DNA of 64,000 bases from Ophiostoma sp. CBS 140.51 (taxonomy: Eukaryota; Ascomycota; Sordariomycetes; Ophiostomatales; Ophiostomataceae), in contig JANSLP010000097.1 in assembly GCA_029298735.1 (NCBI GenBank), positions 35,556-99,555 on the forward strand, read 5' to 3'. This document shows positions 1-9,138 of this stretch, one piece after another (positions within the stretch are counted from its first letter, which is position 1; every line of letters begins with the position of its first letter). The notes under the pieces are model-generated. The model worked only from the letters and a program-made list of their open reading frames with translations. It made no database searches and had not been told where the DNA came from. The position numbers and the translations under genes are program-made.

Positions 1-1975
1 CAATGCCGTTGCCGGCCTCGTTGCCGCCGTACCAGGCTTGCACCAGTGCCTTGGTCTGGGGTGCCCAACTCATCGTCACTGGGGTGCCACTCTGGACAAC
101 TACGACTGCATCCGGCCGTGCTGCCAGCACTTTCTTCACCAAATCATCCGACCCGGCGGGAAGGTCCATGTGTGGACGGTCGAAACCTTCGCTCTCCCAG
201 TCGCCGTTGAGGCCGACGCAGACCACGACTTGGTCGAACTGGGTGGTGTCCGAAGCGAGCTTGACAGCCTCTTCGGCACCCTCGGTTGGGTCGATCCGTT
301 TGGCGCCACCAAGACGCAGGCCGCCAGGGCCAAACGAGACGACGTTCTTGACTTTCAGGTTGCTGGTGGGTGCGGTGCCGTAGTCTACATGAATCTTGTA
401 CGACTGGCCGGCTGTCAAAGAGATCGATCCCCGCTCTTCGGGCGTGCCGATACCGAAAAAGGACGTGCCCTGCCGCTGCTTCGTCTTGTTGTCGACAATC
501 AGCTGGCCGTCGACGTACAGCAGACCGGTGCCGGCGACGGTCAACCCAAAGTCGTACAAGGCTGTTTCTGTGGGCACAAAAGTGCCGTCCATGGTGACAT
601 AGTAGGTGTCGCCCTTGACCTTGGGGTGCATGTAGTCCATGAGGAATGCCGACGAGCTGGTCATGTGGAGCTCATCGACGTGCTTGCGGTCGGGGTTTTC
701 CTCCAAAGACTCCGTGTACACCCGGAACGTGTAGCCGACCTTGCCGTCGTCCGTCTTCAAATGCTCGCCCAGCAAGGGCAGCTCCTTGTGGCCATAGGCG
801 CCCTGGGTGAAGCTGACCAGATCCGGCGACTGGGACTTGCCCTTGATGCCTTGCAGAGGGGTCGTCGTGTAGTATGCCGGTAGGGCTGCCGAACCGCCGC
901 CGCAGTACGTGGCGATGTTGGCGTTGGGGCCGAGGACAAGAGTGCGCTTGGCCGGGTTGAGGGGCAAGATGTTGTTGTCGTTCTTGAGAAGGACCACTGA
1001 CTCGGCCGCGGCGCGACGCAACAGGGCACTCGTCTCGGGCGTGTTGCGCATGTTTTCCGGTGCAAACTCGGGGATACCCGAGGCCAAAGTGGCATTGACC
1101 ATTTTCAGCACACTCCGGACACGCTCGTCCACTGTAAACTCCTTGACCTTGTTGGAGGTGATGGCATGGATGAGGGCAGGACCGCGGAACCCGGACATGC
1201 CCGGCATCTCCAGGTCGAGACCAGCATTGACTGCCTCGCTCACACTGTACGTGCCGAACCAGTCGCTCACAATCAGGCCCTCGTAACCCCATTCCTTGCG
1301 GATGATGTCTTGGAGTAAACGCGGGTGCTCGCTCGCGTGCGTGCCATTGAGCTTGTTGTACGAAGTCATCAAGCAGCCGGGAGCGGCTGCGCTCTGCCCC
1401 AAAGCCAGCTGGAAGGGCAGCAAGTAAATCTCACGCAGAGCTCGCTCCGTGACGATGGCGTTCACGGCCACTCTGGCATGCTCTTGGTCATTGCACACCA
1501 GGTGCTTGGGCGTCGCCAGGATGCCCTCGGACTGGACACCCTCGCAGTACCGTGCGGCCAGTGTTCCTGAGAGTACAGGGTCTTCCGAGAACGACTCAAA
1601 GCCGCGGCCGCCCAGGGGTCCGCGCTGGATGTTGATTGTCGGTCCCAAAAGAACATGTGCGCCCTTGGCTTTGCACTCTTGCCCCAGCAGCTGGCCGAGC
1701 TCCCGCACCAGGTCTTGGTCGAACGTGGCGCCCAGGGCCGTCTCGCAGGGCATGCACGCAGCGGGCACGCCGTTAAAAAAGCGTGTGCCGCGCACGCCAT
1801 TGGGTCCGTCCGACATGCGGATCGAAGGGACCCCCAGGCGGGGGACGGCTTTGGTGTGCCATCCGTCAATGCCTGCGAGGAGTGCGACTTTTTCGTCGAG
1901 CGAGAGCTGTTCGAGGACGGACTCGATGTCGAGGGGAGACGCGGGGGCGCCGGAGACGGCGTCGGAGGGCTTCAT
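1..1975 (-). CDS. GH3 beta-glucosidase with PA14 domain, 3' end cut by window edge
   Basis: This enzyme hydrolyses terminal beta-D-glucosyl residues of cellobiose and aryl or alkyl beta-glucosides. About 658 codons are visible; family members with this layout run to roughly 830-860 residues, so the C-terminal fibronectin-III part is missing. The GH3 N-terminal barrel comes first. Its nucleophile motif VSDWFGTYS has the Asp at residue 238. A PA14 insert spans roughly residues 410-545, as in Kluyveromyces BglI. The frame leaves the window just after GGNEAGNG, whose Glu (about residue 653) fits the acid/base position of that subgroup. The start at 1975 is the first ATG after an in-frame stop. 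No signal peptide follows it, so a cytosolic enzyme acting on imported sugar is inferred. A donor GTAAGT near 2092 and a CAG near 2000 suggest a 5' UTR intron, and a TATAAA lies near 2262. It is the same strand as the regulator upstream of it. Confidence 0.93.
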   Translation of the reverse strand, partial: MKPSDAVSGAPASPLDIESVLEQLSLDEKVALLAGIDGWHTKAVPRLGVPSIRMSDGPNGVRGTRFFNGVPAACMPCETALGATFDQDLVRELGQLLGQECKAKGAHVLLGPTINIQRGPLGGRGFESFSEDPVLSGTLAARYCEGVQSEGILATPKHLVCNDQEHARVAVNAIVTERALREIYLLPFQLALGQSAAAPGCLMTSYNKLNGTHASEHPRLLQDIIRKEWGYEGLIVSDWFGTYSVSEAVNAGLDLEMPGMSGFRGPALIHAITSNKVKEFTVDERVRSVLKMVNATLASGIPEFAPENMRNTPETSALLRRAAAESVVLLKNDNNILPLNPAKRTLVLGPNANIATYCGGGSAALPAYYTTTPLQGIKGKSQSPDLVSFTQGAYGHKELPLLGEHLKTDDGKVGYTFRVYTESLEENPDRKHVDELHMTSSSAFLMDYMHPKVKGDTYYVTMDGTFVPTETALYDFGLTVAGTGLLYVDGQLIVDNKTKQRQGTSFFGIGTPEERGSISLTAGQSYKIHVDYGTAPTSNLKVKNVVSFGPGGLRLGGAKRIDPTEGAEEAVKLASDTTQFDQVVVCVGLNGDWESEGFDRPHMDLPAGSDDLVKKVLAARPDAVVVVQSGTPVTMSWAPQTKALVQAWYGGNEAGNGI

Positions 1976-2639
1976 GTTGGCGTTGAAGGGTGTTGGTGAC
2001 GCTGATGATGAGGGGTTGACAAAAGAGGATAGAAAGAGCTTCTCTCTTATAATCGATCAAGACGGGCGGACAGCAAGCAACGTCACTTACACGCTGGTCC
2101 CTGTCTTGGCGCGTCGTGGATAAGCTCGAAAACGTGCCCCGTGATTTTTCCGATGTTCTGCCGAGGCGAAGAGTTCTCCAGTCTTTTGTGTTGTGTAGAA
2201 TGGCAATACTTCGGGAGAAGTTGTGTTTGTACAGATCACGACAGCTACGACTACACAGCTTTATAAAGGGACTTGACCCCGGCGATCCGTTAGTGGCGGT
2301 TTTTACTATTACTGGCGGGAAGGCGGGCTGCGGATGGTGGGAGGCGGAAGACAGGAGACGCAGGAAGGAGTACGACAAGCTATTCTGAAAGCTTGGAGAA
2401 GTGAGAACAAGAGAAAGAGGATGGAGCAAGACTATGTACGAGGTTGGTGGATATTATTATGTGGGTTGGCAAGAGTACAGAGAAAGTGGGAAGACTGTCG
2501 ATTCATGCTCACCAAAACTGTGTGCACCCAAGAGCGCAGACAACGATTCGGAAACTCACTCAACAACTCGACCGACGGAGAATCTCGACGGAGTATTTAC
2601 AGGCGCAATTGTCTTCTTCCAATTCCTTGTTCTTGTAGT

Positions 2640-2652
2640 GCGGAGTATCGGG
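2640..2652 (+). promoter_or_regulatory. Candidate operator copy 1, GCGGAGTATCGGG
   Basis: An exact 13-base copy of the recurring word. It contains CGG-N5-CGG, the direct-repeat arrangement bound by some Zn2Cys6 dimers. It lies about 670 bases upstream of the GH3 start and faces copy 2. Confidence 0.6.
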
Positions 2653-2771
2653 TAAACACCGGCGTTGTGTTAGTGCACGAATTCGGTCCTTTGTGAGGGG
2701 AAGTGCAGAAATATGCACGGAACCATGGCCGTAATTCCGCGAGGAGTATGTCGTTCTAAAACTTGGCCTTG

Positions 2772-2784
2772 CCCGATACTCCGC
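2772..2784 (-). promoter_or_regulatory. Candidate operator copy 2, GCGGAGTATCGGG
   Basis: An exact copy on the minus strand (read as CCCGATACTCCGC on plus). It is inverted relative to copy 1, with 119 bases between them. Its last bases overlap a CGG-N8-CCG palindrome. Confidence 0.6.
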
Positions 2785-2797
2785 GGACTGTAGTCCG
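2784..2797. promoter_or_regulatory. CGG-N8-CCG palindrome
   Basis: The sequence CGGACTGTAGTCCG has perfect 6-base arms around two central bases. An inverted CGG pair is a classic Zn2Cys6 dimer site. It abuts operator copy 2 in the GH3 promoter. A second CGG-N8-CCG, with less extended symmetry, is at 6518-6531 in the permease promoter. One such site is expected by chance every few kilobases, so only the long palindrome and the position argue for function. Confidence 0.4.
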
Positions 2798-3104
2798 TGC
2801 AACATTATATTCAACATCATGACCTCCAAGACATCCACAACATCACGGCGATCAGCACATGATTGCCATGTGAACTAGACGTGAGCTCGAGACAGACCAC
2901 GCGATGGCAAGACCGCTGCAAAGAATGTGGGGATTGTGGAGAGCTGCAAGGACGACAATAAAGACATGATGAAAAATACGAGTATCCAGCATACGACACG
3001 AAGATAACAGTAAATAACACAGAGTTGCAATACCCAGGCTACGCAGCCTTTTCCTTTCTTGTGTACAATTTTGTTACATAGCATTGAGCAATTCAGTCTA
3101 CCTC

Positions 3105-5513
3105 CTACCTCGCCGTCCGCATGGGCGACGTCCTTAACAGAGTCTCCACGGCCGTCAACATGGCCTGCACGTCCGACGACTCGTCCTGCCAGAGCTGCAG
3201 CATGTCCGCCACATCGGCCACTCTGTCGTCCCATCCATGGGGGAGAGTGTCTTGCGCTGCTAGGGACGGACATCTTGCCACGGCCAGCAGGACGAGAGCA
3301 CTCCTCGTACTGGACCTTAGCATCAGCCATGTTCCGTGGTGCCGGTGCCGGAACCCTTGCCGACTTTGGCGGATGCGGTCGACACATACTCGCAGCCCTT
3401 TCCTCAAGAACGACGCGACATGGTGCCGTCCGGCGGCTGTGTACTTGGACGACGTCGACCTGCCGTGGACGGCATCCACGACAAACGGCCAGTACATGAT
3501 CTCCTGGCAGTCGAGGAGATGGCCGTTCAGCACAAACCGAAAGGCTTCGTTTTGTTCGCGGTCATCCTTCCCGCTCGTGTCGGTGTCGTCCCCATCAATG
3601 GTTGACGTCAACTCCAAGGGCGGCGGCAGCGACCCCAGCCATGCATGAATCTGTTCTTCAAAATCCAGAATGTACTCAATATTACTTTCGCGCGTGGCCT
3701 GCTTGTCGCTCTTGTAGAGGTGCGACAGAATGCGGTTCTTGAGTCGTGTCAGGGCAATCTCGGCCAGATAGAAATACCATGCCGTCTCGTCGCGTGCTTT
3801 GAGGGCGTCGGGCGGTGACGGAAAGAAAGTCGGGTACGTCAAGTCCCAGACGTCCTTTTGTGAAGGGTTGAGCTCGAGCCGCAGCTCCAACTCCGACTTG
3901 TAGCAGGCCCAGTAGATGCGCCGTTTGGGGTTTGATCCATCCTCAGCAACCCCGCCACTCTCTGTTGCTGGCGACGTGGCGGACACTTCGTCCGGCACGA
4001 GAAACCCCTGACAGCAGGCCAGCGCCTGTACAAACATCTTCCATGCCTCGACGGGCCGCAGTGTTGTCATCAAGTACACGCCAGCCAGAAAGAAACACTG
4101 GGCATCAATGACACCGCTACGGCACAACAGCATCCCCATCCGTTTCTGGGCTGCCAGAAAGTAGGCTTCGGCTTCGTGAAAGGCGGCGGACTGCCGAAAC
4201 ACGGACGGCAAAGCCACCTCGCCGGCATAGTCACGGCCAAACATGGTGCACACTGTGCCGAGTGCATAGATGAGGAGGGTGAGACACGACACGGCATCCC
4301 ACCCAATGCCCTGGAAGCGGATCATCTTGACATAGTCTTGGACGTCTTCCTCTTCTAGGATGGGATTGAAGACATGCACATTGTCAAAGAAGCTGCGCAG
4401 GACAGCGTCGGCTGCGGGCAGGTCAAGATCAATGGCACCGCGCCAGCCGCCGCCGGCGTTTCCACTTCCGTTTGCTTCGGGTGACGCTCCATCGTCTCGT
4501 CGTGGTGCTGGGAACATGCGCGTTGTAAACCCTTCATCTTTTAGAGGGGCCCACTGAAGGACAGCATCGATGCTCACTTGCGGCCGCTTCTCGCGTGACC
4601 ACACGTCGACAGCGTAGCTCAGGTCGCTCTGGGCTTGCGATACTTGGGACACGGGGCTGGTGGCGTCGTGCGCACTGGCAGCGACAGCTGCCAGTAAGGG
4701 GGCGGCCGGTATGGGTGGTGTAGGAAGCCCGGCCGACGGTCCGGTGTCCGCCGGACCGTCGCCCGCCTGCCGCTGTTTGAACAACCTCTCCAAATCATCC
4801 AGCCGGTTCAAGATGGTCAAGCTGGCCGGGTCAAACGTTGAGTGGTCCGCCTCCCGGTACGAGCAGTCTGCACCCAAACGGACACATGCCGCACACGAAG
4901 GCCGTGCATTGTCGCACTTGGTGCGGCGGAAGCGGCAGGTCAGGCACGCCTGGGTGGCGCGCTTGCGCGGATATGTGGCGGCGGCTCGAGGAAGTTTTCT
5001 CTTCCCAGTCGTCGACGAAGTTGACGTGCTCGCAGCTGGCTCTTGATGATCCGCCGGGCTCGGCGAGGATAGTGGGGCGTGCATGACCGCAGCGATGGAA
5101 GAGGAAGGAGACAGAGATGAAGTAAGGGGAGCAGAAGAACTTGTGGTAGACGCGGAATAAGGCGTCAAGACTGGGTCGGTGACGACCGGCGCGTATCCAT
5201 GAGTAGTATGAGAGTGCGTGTGAGTCTGGGCGTGGCCACTGTAGTAGACGGGACTTGTCGTCTGGGCGTATTGGCGCTGCTGACTGTGGGAATACTGTGG
5301 GTGCTGCGAGTGGACATGCGGCTGTGGATGGACATGCGGATTGTGGGAGTTTGTCTGATGTTGCTGCTGCTGTTGACTTTGGCTCAAACTCGGATTCTGC
5401 TGACCATGTCTGAGATTGTGGCTGAGATTATGAGCGAGTCCGTGTGCTTGTCCTTGTCCGTGACTGTGAGCATGAGCATCCACTGCACCAGGGCTCGTGT
5501 ACGAGGACGACAT
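3105..5513 (-). CDS. Zn2Cys6 fungal transcription factor
   Basis: Predicted 802-residue nuclear DNA-binding regulator. The N-terminal 110 residues are rich in His, Gln and Ser with HSHGQGQAHG-like runs. A basic stretch (KRKLPR, PRKR) precedes the binuclear cluster at residues 190-217, with spacing CX2CX6CX6CX2CX6C (C190, 193, 200, 207, 210, 217). A short coiled region with LDDLERLFKQ follows and could serve dimerisation. The middle matches a fungal_trans domain (FFDNVHVFNPILEEEDVQ onward, about residues 375-640). The start at 5513 is the first ATG of the frame; the frame is open further up but has no ATG there. No intron is needed. It sits between a beta-glucosidase gene on the same strand and a divergent sugar permease, which suggests a pathway-specific activator. 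A candidate operator copy lies about 60 bases above its start, so autoregulation is possible. Confidence 0.9.
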   Translation of the reverse strand: MSSSYTSPGAVDAHAHSHGQGQAHGLAHNLSHNLRHGQQNPSLSQSQQQQQHQTNSHNPHVHPQPHVHSQHPQYSHSQQRQYAQTTSPVYYSGHAQTHTHSHTTHGYAPVVTDPVLTPYSASTTSSSAPLTSSLSPSSSIAAVMHAPLSSPSPADHQEPAASTSTSSTTGKRKLPRAAATYPRKRATQACLTCRFRRTKCDNARPSCAACVRLGADCSYREADHSTFDPASLTILNRLDDLERLFKQRQAGDGPADTGPSAGLPTPPIPAAPLLAAVAASAHDATSPVSQVSQAQSDLSYAVDVWSREKRPQVSIDAVLQWAPLKDEGFTTRMFPAPRRDDGASPEANGSGNAGGGWRGAIDLDLPAADAVLRSFFDNVHVFNPILEEEDVQDYVKMIRFQGIGWDAVSCLTLLIYALGTVCTMFGRDYAGEVALPSVFRQSAAFHEAEAYFLAAQKRMGMLLCRSGVIDAQCFFLAGVYLMTTLRPVEAWKMFVQALACCQGFLVPDEVSATSPATESGGVAEDGSNPKRRIYWACYKSELELRLELNPSQKDVWDLTYPTFFPSPPDALKARDETAWYFYLAEIALTRLKNRILSHLYKSDKQATRESNIEYILDFEEQIHAWLGSLPPPLELTSTIDGDDTDTSGKDDREQNEAFRFVLNGHLLDCQEIMYWPFVVDAVHGRSTSSKYTAAGRHHVASFLRKGLRVCVDRIRQSRQGFRHRHHGTWLMLRSSTRSALVLLAVARCPSLAAQDTLPHGWDDRVADVADMLQLWQDESSDVQAMLTAVETLLRTSPMRTAR

Positions 5514-5575
5514 ATGGAAGGATCGAGAGGATGGGGAAGAGAAATAAGGAAGATAAGAGAAAAAGAAACGAAAGA

Positions 5576-5588
5576 CCCGACACTCCGC
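5576..5588 (-). promoter_or_regulatory. Candidate operator copy 3, GCGGAGTGTCGGG
   Basis: It matches the other copies at 12 of 13 bases, differing only at the variable position. It lies 63 bases upstream of the regulator start, on the same strand as that gene, which would suit autoregulation. Confidence 0.5.
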
Positions 5589-5969
5589 GTCGAGGAGGAG
5601 GCAGAGAAAAAGGCTGTCAATATTGAGACAGGAATTGGTGTGGATGCAAAAAAGGGCCTTCAAAGGGCCTTCTCGTGAACCCTTCTCTTGGCTGCGTGGG
5701 AAAAGAAACGAGACAATCGGGCAGAATGGGCAGATTGGGATGGATCAAAAATCTCGCGATGTCGCGGAAAACAGGACGAGGCAGAGAAGCTGGGGAAGAA
5801 AAGGGGAAAGGATGACAGGAAAGACAGAAGAAGGAAGGACCCCAAAGAACCGGGGACAAGTATGGGGATGCTGGGGCAGGAGCGATGCACCTCACAGAGG
5901 GGAAGGAAAGAGCCTTCCTGCCCTCCTTCCAAGAGGAGCACAACGGCCACCACACCAAACAGGAAGGCG

Positions 5970-5982
5970 CGGAGTATCGGGC
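5970..5982 (+). promoter_or_regulatory. Candidate operator copy 4, GCGGAGTATCGGG
   Basis: An exact copy of the word, in the divergent promoter about 460 bases above the regulator start and 1.55 kb above the permease start. Confidence 0.55.
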
Positions 5983-6963
5983 GTACCTTGGCGGGACCCT
6001 CAAATTTCTGGTCGATTGGGTGCTGTGATTGGCTCGTGTCCTTTACTCCGACTCCATACCGCGTGTTAGTCTTGTTAGTCCCCGATCTCCACAACGTTCT
6101 TTGGGTCTCGCACATGTTCTCTTTCGTGCCCCAGATGGAGAAAAGTGAGAAATTCTGCAGTTCTTTGCCCTTGACAGAGTGGGTTTTGTCGTAGTTTATT
6201 TTGTGCTTTTGGGGGCCGTTCCTGTCTTCATTGGGTGTCGTTTGGCCGTTAACTTCTCTTCCTGTGTTTTCAGGGTTCTTCTTTTTCGATTCTTCTTTTT
6301 TTTTCTCCTCCTTCTGCCAGCCGTTTTCTCACCACTTTGCTAGGTCTTATCCCCTGAATCCCCCTCTCCAGAATCTAGCAAATCTGGGGTCTGGCCTGTC
6401 GGCCTGCCGATCCTCCTGTTCTCCGCCGTCTGCCCCTGTCATTCTCTCATGTTTTCACGTCTCCCCCTCCTCTTTCTTGCCCTTTTGATTTTGAGCGTGA
6501 CTGGATAGGGCCGAAGACGGCTCGATTACCGGCCAGGTGGTGTTTCCTTTGCCCTGTTTGAGTGTCCTTCTTGTGCCTCATCCACTCTGTTTCCTTGTCT
6601 GTTCCCGTCTTCATTTTGACTAGCCTTTTCTTTTGGGCCCTTTCTTTTCCATTTGCCGGTGCTATTTTTTTACTTTTATGTACGGAGCACAGTCCAATTT
6701 CTTATTTTCTTTTGTCTTTTTTTTCGTCTTCTTTTCCACCTCCACTTTCATCCGCCTTCTCCATAATTTCTTACTCTCTTTCTCCAGATTTCCTCGTCTC
6801 ACCTCACCCACCACACCCTCCATCTCTTTTTCTGTCTCCTCCTCGTCTCTTCCCCTTGGGGTCAACAGTCGAGAGCGGGGAAGAAAGAGAGAAACCAAAA
6901 GGAAAAAAATAAGACAGCCTCGTGCACAGTCTTTCCCCAGCCTGCCGGGTCCTCGAATACAAC

Positions 6964-6976
6964 GCGGAGTTTCGGG
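6964..6976 (+). promoter_or_regulatory. Candidate operator copy 5, GCGGAGTTTCGGG
   Basis: It matches at 12 of 13 bases, with T at the variable position. It lies about 560 bases upstream of the permease start. Confidence 0.5.
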
Positions 6977-7533
6977 TCACTGCCGGCTTGTTGCGAGTGC
7001 TCCCTGCCCTACTACCTTTCCGTCCTTGCTGCATTTCCCCATTGTTCTCCAGCCTTTTGGTCCTTTTCGTCTTTCCGTCTTTCCGTCTTTCCACATTCCA
7101 CATTTCAGTCTTCCCACCAGTCTGGGGTGCAACATCGCGGCCACAACCTCGGACGATCAGTCGACCAACGCACGAACGACCCAAACGACCATCCTAGACA
7201 GAACCCGACAGTTTGACTCGAGCGAATCGCGATCCTTGTCACATCTTGCCCCGCGTTATTGTCAATACGCCGTCTAGTCTGCAGCGTGCCATTGACACAA
7301 ATATATATATCGGCCATGTGGCTGTCATGTTGATCAGGAGCTGTTGATCCCTTCTTCCCCATCCTCTCTCCATCACCAACAGCTCGCATCCAGAGCACGG
7401 ACAACAGACTATCGATCGTCTTGTCGTCGTCTGTCTTTATATTTGGCATTCGCCCACTTCTTCATATATTTTGATTTTCTCTCTTCCCCCCATCGTCCCT
7501 ATAATCTTTTGATTTCTGATCACCGCTTCCACC

Positions 7534-9138
7534 ATGGACGAAAAGACGACCGCTACTACGGCTCATGCCGGCGTCGACGGCCACCACCAGGATGTCTCCC
7601 CGACTGCCCACCTCCCCGAGAACCGGGCCGAGTGGGACATCCGCCAGGTCCTGCCCCAGGATGGCGTTCCCTGGTACAAGAAGCGCCACCTGGTTCTCCT
7701 GAACCTGCTCATCATCATCCCCTACTTCTCGTCCACCACCAACGGCTACGACGGCTCCATGTTGAACGGTCTCCAGTCCATGGACCAGTGGCAGAAGTTT
7801 TTCAACTCGCCCGCCGGCTCGCGTCTCGGCTCGCTTTCCAACGGTGTCGTCTTTGGTCAGATTCTGGCGTTCCCCATTGCCCCCTGGCTCTGTGACCACA
7901 CGGGCCGTCGGTTCCCCATCTTTATCGGCTCTTTGTTGTTGGTCATTGGCGCTGCTCTGCAGTGCGCCGCTCAAAACTATGCCATGTTCCTGGCTTCCCG
8001 CATGGTCATTGGTTTCGGTGGCCTGATTGCCGTCGAGGCGTCGCCCATGTTTATTGCCGAGCTGGCCTACCCGACCCACCGTGCCGTCCTGACGGGCTAC
8101 TACAACAACCTGTGGTACCTGGGCTCGCTGCTGGCCGCCTGGGTGACGTACGGCACCTACTTTATGGGTCCCGACCAGTCGTGGGCCTGGCGCATCCCGT
8201 CTTTGCTGCAGGGCTTCTTCCCGCTGCTCCAAGTCTTTTTTGTCTACCTCATGCCCGAGTCGCCCCGGTACCTTGTGCAAAAGGACCGCCATGAGGAGGC
8301 CCGCAAGGTGCTGGTCAAGTACCATGCCGGCGGCGACGAGTCTTCCCCCCTCGTCGACTTTGAGATGAAGGAAATCATTGCCCACATTGAGACAGCCAAG
8401 ATTTCCAGCTCGACCAACTACCGCGAGTTTCTCAACGGCAAGGGCAACCGCCACCGGCTCTTCATCATCATCTTTGTGCCCTGCATGATGCAGCTGTCGG
8501 GCAACGGTCTGACGTCCTACTACCTCCATCTCATTCTCAACTCCATCGGCTTGACCTCCCCGCCCCAGCAGCTGCGCATCAACGGCGGCCTCAACGTCTT
8601 CAACTTTGTTATTTCCATCATCCTGGCCTCGTTTATCGACCTCCTCGGCCGCCGCCGTCTCTTTTTGTATTCCACCGTCGGCATGCTCGTCACCTACATT
8701 GTCTGGACCATTCTGTCCGCCATCAACCAGCAGCAAAACTTTGTCAACGGCTCCCTCGGCACGGGCGTCGTCGCCATGATTTTCCTGTACAACGCCGCCT
8801 ACAATGCCGGCCTCAACGGTGTCCCTTGGGTCTATGTCACAGAAGTCCTGCCCACCCACCTGCGCGCCAAGGGCACCAACATTATGCAGATTGCCGGTAC
8901 TTGCTGTCTCATCTTCAACGGCTACGCCAACCCCGTCGCCATGGAGGCCATCACCTGGAAGTATTACATTGTCTACATTGTCATCATCGCCATTGAGATT
9001 GTCGTTGTCTGGTTCTTCTTCCCCGAGACCAAGGGCCGCACCCTCGAGGAAATTGCCGTCATCTTTGATGGCGAGGCGGCCTTTGGCGGCCACACGCCCG
9101 AAACCAAGGCGCAGATGGTCGATGATGGACGTGTGTAA
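7534..9138 (+). CDS. MFS sugar permease, LAC12/cellodextrin-transporter type
   Basis: A 534-residue plasma-membrane sugar:proton symporter of the sugar porter family, with about 12 hydrophobic segments. Family signatures are visible: TNGYDGSMLNG in the first membrane segment, DHTGRRFP in the loop 2-3 region, PESPRYLVQKDR after segment 6, LLGRRR in the second half and PETKGRTLEEIA at the end. The order and wording resemble the fungal lactose permease and cellodextrin transporter branch more than hexose transporters, but the substrate cannot be read from sequence. The start ATG has a good context (CACCATGG). No intron is present. It is divergent from the Zn2Cys6 gene, and with the cytosolic GH3 enzyme it suggests uptake of an intact beta-glucoside followed by intracellular cleavage. 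It ends 308 bases from the convergent P450. Confidence 0.92.
   Translation: MDEKTTATTAHAGVDGHHQDVSPTAHLPENRAEWDIRQVLPQDGVPWYKKRHLVLLNLLIIIPYFSSTTNGYDGSMLNGLQSMDQWQKFFNSPAGSRLGSLSNGVVFGQILAFPIAPWLCDHTGRRFPIFIGSLLLVIGAALQCAAQNYAMFLASRMVIGFGGLIAVEASPMFIAELAYPTHRAVLTGYYNNLWYLGSLLAAWVTYGTYFMGPDQSWAWRIPSLLQGFFPLLQVFFVYLMPESPRYLVQKDRHEEARKVLVKYHAGGDESSPLVDFEMKEIIAHIETAKISSSTNYREFLNGKGNRHRLFIIIFVPCMMQLSGNGLTSYYLHLILNSIGLTSPPQQLRINGGLNVFNFVISIILASFIDLLGRRRLFLYSTVGMLVTYIVWTILSAINQQQNFVNGSLGTGVVAMIFLYNAAYNAGLNGVPWVYVTEVLPTHLRAKGTNIMQIAGTCCLIFNGYANPVAMEAITWKYYIVYIVIIAIEIVVVWFFFPETKGRTLEEIAVIFDGEAAFGGHTPETKAQMVDDGRV

Larger units (their letters stand above)
1976..3104. other. Promoter region of the GH3 gene
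   Basis: No gene is seen here. The stretch separates the GH3 start from the end of the Zn2Cys6 regulator, both on the minus strand. It holds two copies of the 13-base GCGGAGTATCGGG word in inverted orientation (2640 and 2772), a weaker CGG-N5-CGG relative at 2729-2740 on the minus strand, and a CGG-N8-CCG palindrome overlapping the second copy. A TATAAA lies near 2262 in the right place for the GH3 promoter. Confidence 0.7.
5514..7533. other. Divergent promoter between regulator and sugar permease
   Basis: Two kilobases without a credible gene. The stretch carries three copies of the 13-base word (5576, 5970, 6964) and a CGG-N8-CCG at 6518-6531. The half nearer the permease (about 6240-7130 and 7340-7530) is strongly pyrimidine-rich, as is common in transcribed leaders of fungal genes. 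An ATATATATAT run at about 7302-7311 may act as a TATA element for the permease. Confidence 0.6.

Noticed and set aside
38..883. Long plus-strand open frame opposite the GH3 gene
   Set aside because: It is the antisense shadow of a clearly conserved GH3 coding frame and shows no family motifs.
5514..5663. N-terminal extension of the Zn2Cys6 regulator
   Set aside because: The frame is open to 5663 but offers only a TTG start; the first ATG is at 5513. The same reasoning set the starts of GatB, methyltransferase 2, the chitinase and the AMSH protein.
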